A stretch of 64,000 nucleotides of DNA from Cupriavidus pauculus (GTDB taxonomy: Bacteria > Pseudomonadota > Gammaproteobacteria > Burkholderiales > Burkholderiaceae). The stretch is from positions 682,001 to 746,000 of the forward strand of contig NZ_CP044067.1 of the NCBI RefSeq assembly GCF_008693385.1, read 5' to 3'. Below the pieces are notes generated by a model. It was given only the letters and a program-made list of their open reading frames with translations. It did no database searches and had not been told where the DNA came from. Shown here one piece after another: positions 63,387 to 64,000 of the stretch. Numbering within the stretch: position 1 is the stretch's first letter; each line of letters starts with the position of its first letter. The translations under genes and the position numbers were made by a program.

Positions 63387-64000
63387 ATGATCCCGATCCA
63401 TCTGGATACCGGGGCGGGCCCCGCTCGTCCTCAAACGCCGCCACACAGCGTGGAGAGCCTCGATCGCTTCCTCGTCGAGGACAAGGCCACCGGCGACTAT
63501 CGGCTGCATCGCGCGGCCTTCACCGACGAAGCGCTGTTCGAACTCGAGATGAAGCATATCTTCGAGGGCAACTGGATCTATCTGGCGCACGAGAGCCAGA
63601 TTCCGAACAACAACGACTACTACACCACGCATATCGGCCGCCAGCCGATCGTGATCGCACGCAACCGCCAGGGCGAGCTCAACGCATTCATCAATGCGTG
63701 CAGCCATCGCGGCGCGATGCTGTGCCGGCACAAGCGCGGCAACAAGGCCACCTATACGTGCCCGTTCCACGGCTGGACCTTCAACAACAGCGGCAAGCTG
63801 CTGAAGGTGAAGGACCCCGACCAGGCCGGCTATCCCGAATGCTTCAACAAGGAAGGTTCGCACGACCTCAAGAAGGTGGCGAAGTTTGCCAACTATCGCG
63901 GCTTCCTGTTCGGCAGCCTCAATGCAGACGTGCTGCCGATCGAGCAGTTCCTCGGCGATGCCGCGCGCATCATCGACATGATCGTCGATCAGTCCGCCGA
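63387..64000 (+). CDS. benA: Benzoate 1,2-dioxygenase large subunit (3' end outside window)
   Basis: The first 204 residues of a ring-hydroxylating oxygenase alpha subunit. Rieske motif: C105-S-H107-R and C125-P-F-H128-G-W. The segments [41 protein letters not shown] and [13 protein letters not shown] match BenA closely; anthranilate or halobenzoate oxygenase are less likely alternatives. AGGAG precedes the ATG. It opens the ring for catechol formation ahead of catA. Confidence 0.93.
   Translation, partial: MIPIHLDTGAGPARPQTPPHSVESLDRFLVEDKATGDYRLHRAAFTDEALFELEMKHIFEGNWIYLAHESQIPNNNDYYTTHIGRQPIVIARNRQGELNAFINACSHRGAMLCRHKRGNKATYTCPFHGWTFNNSGKLLKVKDPDQAGYPECFNKEGSHDLKKVAKFANYRGFLFGSLNADVLPIEQFLGDAARIIDMIVDQSA

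Overview
The window is GC-rich, densely packed DNA. It resembles a Burkholderiales betaproteobacterium, most likely a Cupriavidus/Ralstonia relative. The grounds are five stand-alone Bug-type (tripartite tricarboxylate) solute-binding proteins, general porins of the Burkholderiales type, a LexA-controlled imuA-imuB-dnaE2 cassette, a beta-ketoadipate branch, and many LysR regulators. No ribosomal, tRNA or other housekeeping RNA genes were seen, and almost everything is catabolic, regulatory or stress-related, so a secondary replicon or accessory region is plausible (inference). No insertion sequence, integrase or CRISPR array was found.

Layout. 1-1.9 kb: the end of a fumarylacetoacetate-hydrolase-family gene, a secreted repeat protein behind two identical palindromic sites, a 33-residue membrane protein, and a TetR regulator. 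1.9-5.6 kb: exonuclease III, a LexA-boxed nuclease-helicase of the DinG/Rad3 type, and a small thioredoxin. 5.6-12.8 kb: a LysR/aldehyde dehydrogenase pair, an Lrp regulator divergent from 4-hydroxyphenylpyruvate dioxygenase, aromatic aminotransferase, a GST, and small proteins. 12.9-18.4 kb: a CoA-transferase / acyl-CoA dehydrogenase / acrylyl-CoA-reductase-like / Bug operon with a divergent LysR; the dehydrogenase and reductase are one continuous reading frame.

18.4-27.2 kb is the most interesting block. A beta-amino-acid aminotransferase, a 4HBT thioesterase and a beta-keto acid cleavage enzyme (BKACE) form a tight operon. It is divergent from a TetR gene and followed by a porin, two Bug proteins and an amidase. 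A recurring 15-bp inverted repeat (TTGTnCA-n-TGnACAA) lies before the operon, the TetR gene, the porin and the first Bug gene, which points to one regulon. I infer uptake of an amide or beta-amino acid, transamination to a beta-keto acid, acetyl-CoA-dependent cleavage to acetoacetate plus an acyl-CoA, and hydrolysis to a free acid. If the substrate is a beta-aryl-beta-amino acid such as beta-phenylalanine, the product would be benzoate, which the ben/cat genes at the far end of the window would degrade.

27.3-36.6 kb: Rnk, a 45-residue membrane protein, the SOS mutasome (dnaE2, imuB, imuA, LexA box) and small exported proteins. 36.7-42.9 kb: a heavy-metal-type RND/MFP/TolC efflux operon. 43-49 kb: NmrA/TetR, an LprI-like protein, a two-component system with a divergent single-receiver protein, a second secreted repeat protein, and LysR. 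49.2-55.5 kb: a dihydroxyacetophenone-dioxygenase-like cupin, two SDRs, Bug, IclR and porin cluster, then a fatty-acid-hydroxylase-type membrane enzyme. 55.5-64 kb: pcaD, Bug, catC, catB, a CatR-like regulator, a BBE-like flavoprotein, a second CatR-like regulator, catA, and the start of benA. The last block converts benzoate to catechol, muconate, muconolactone and 3-oxoadipate.
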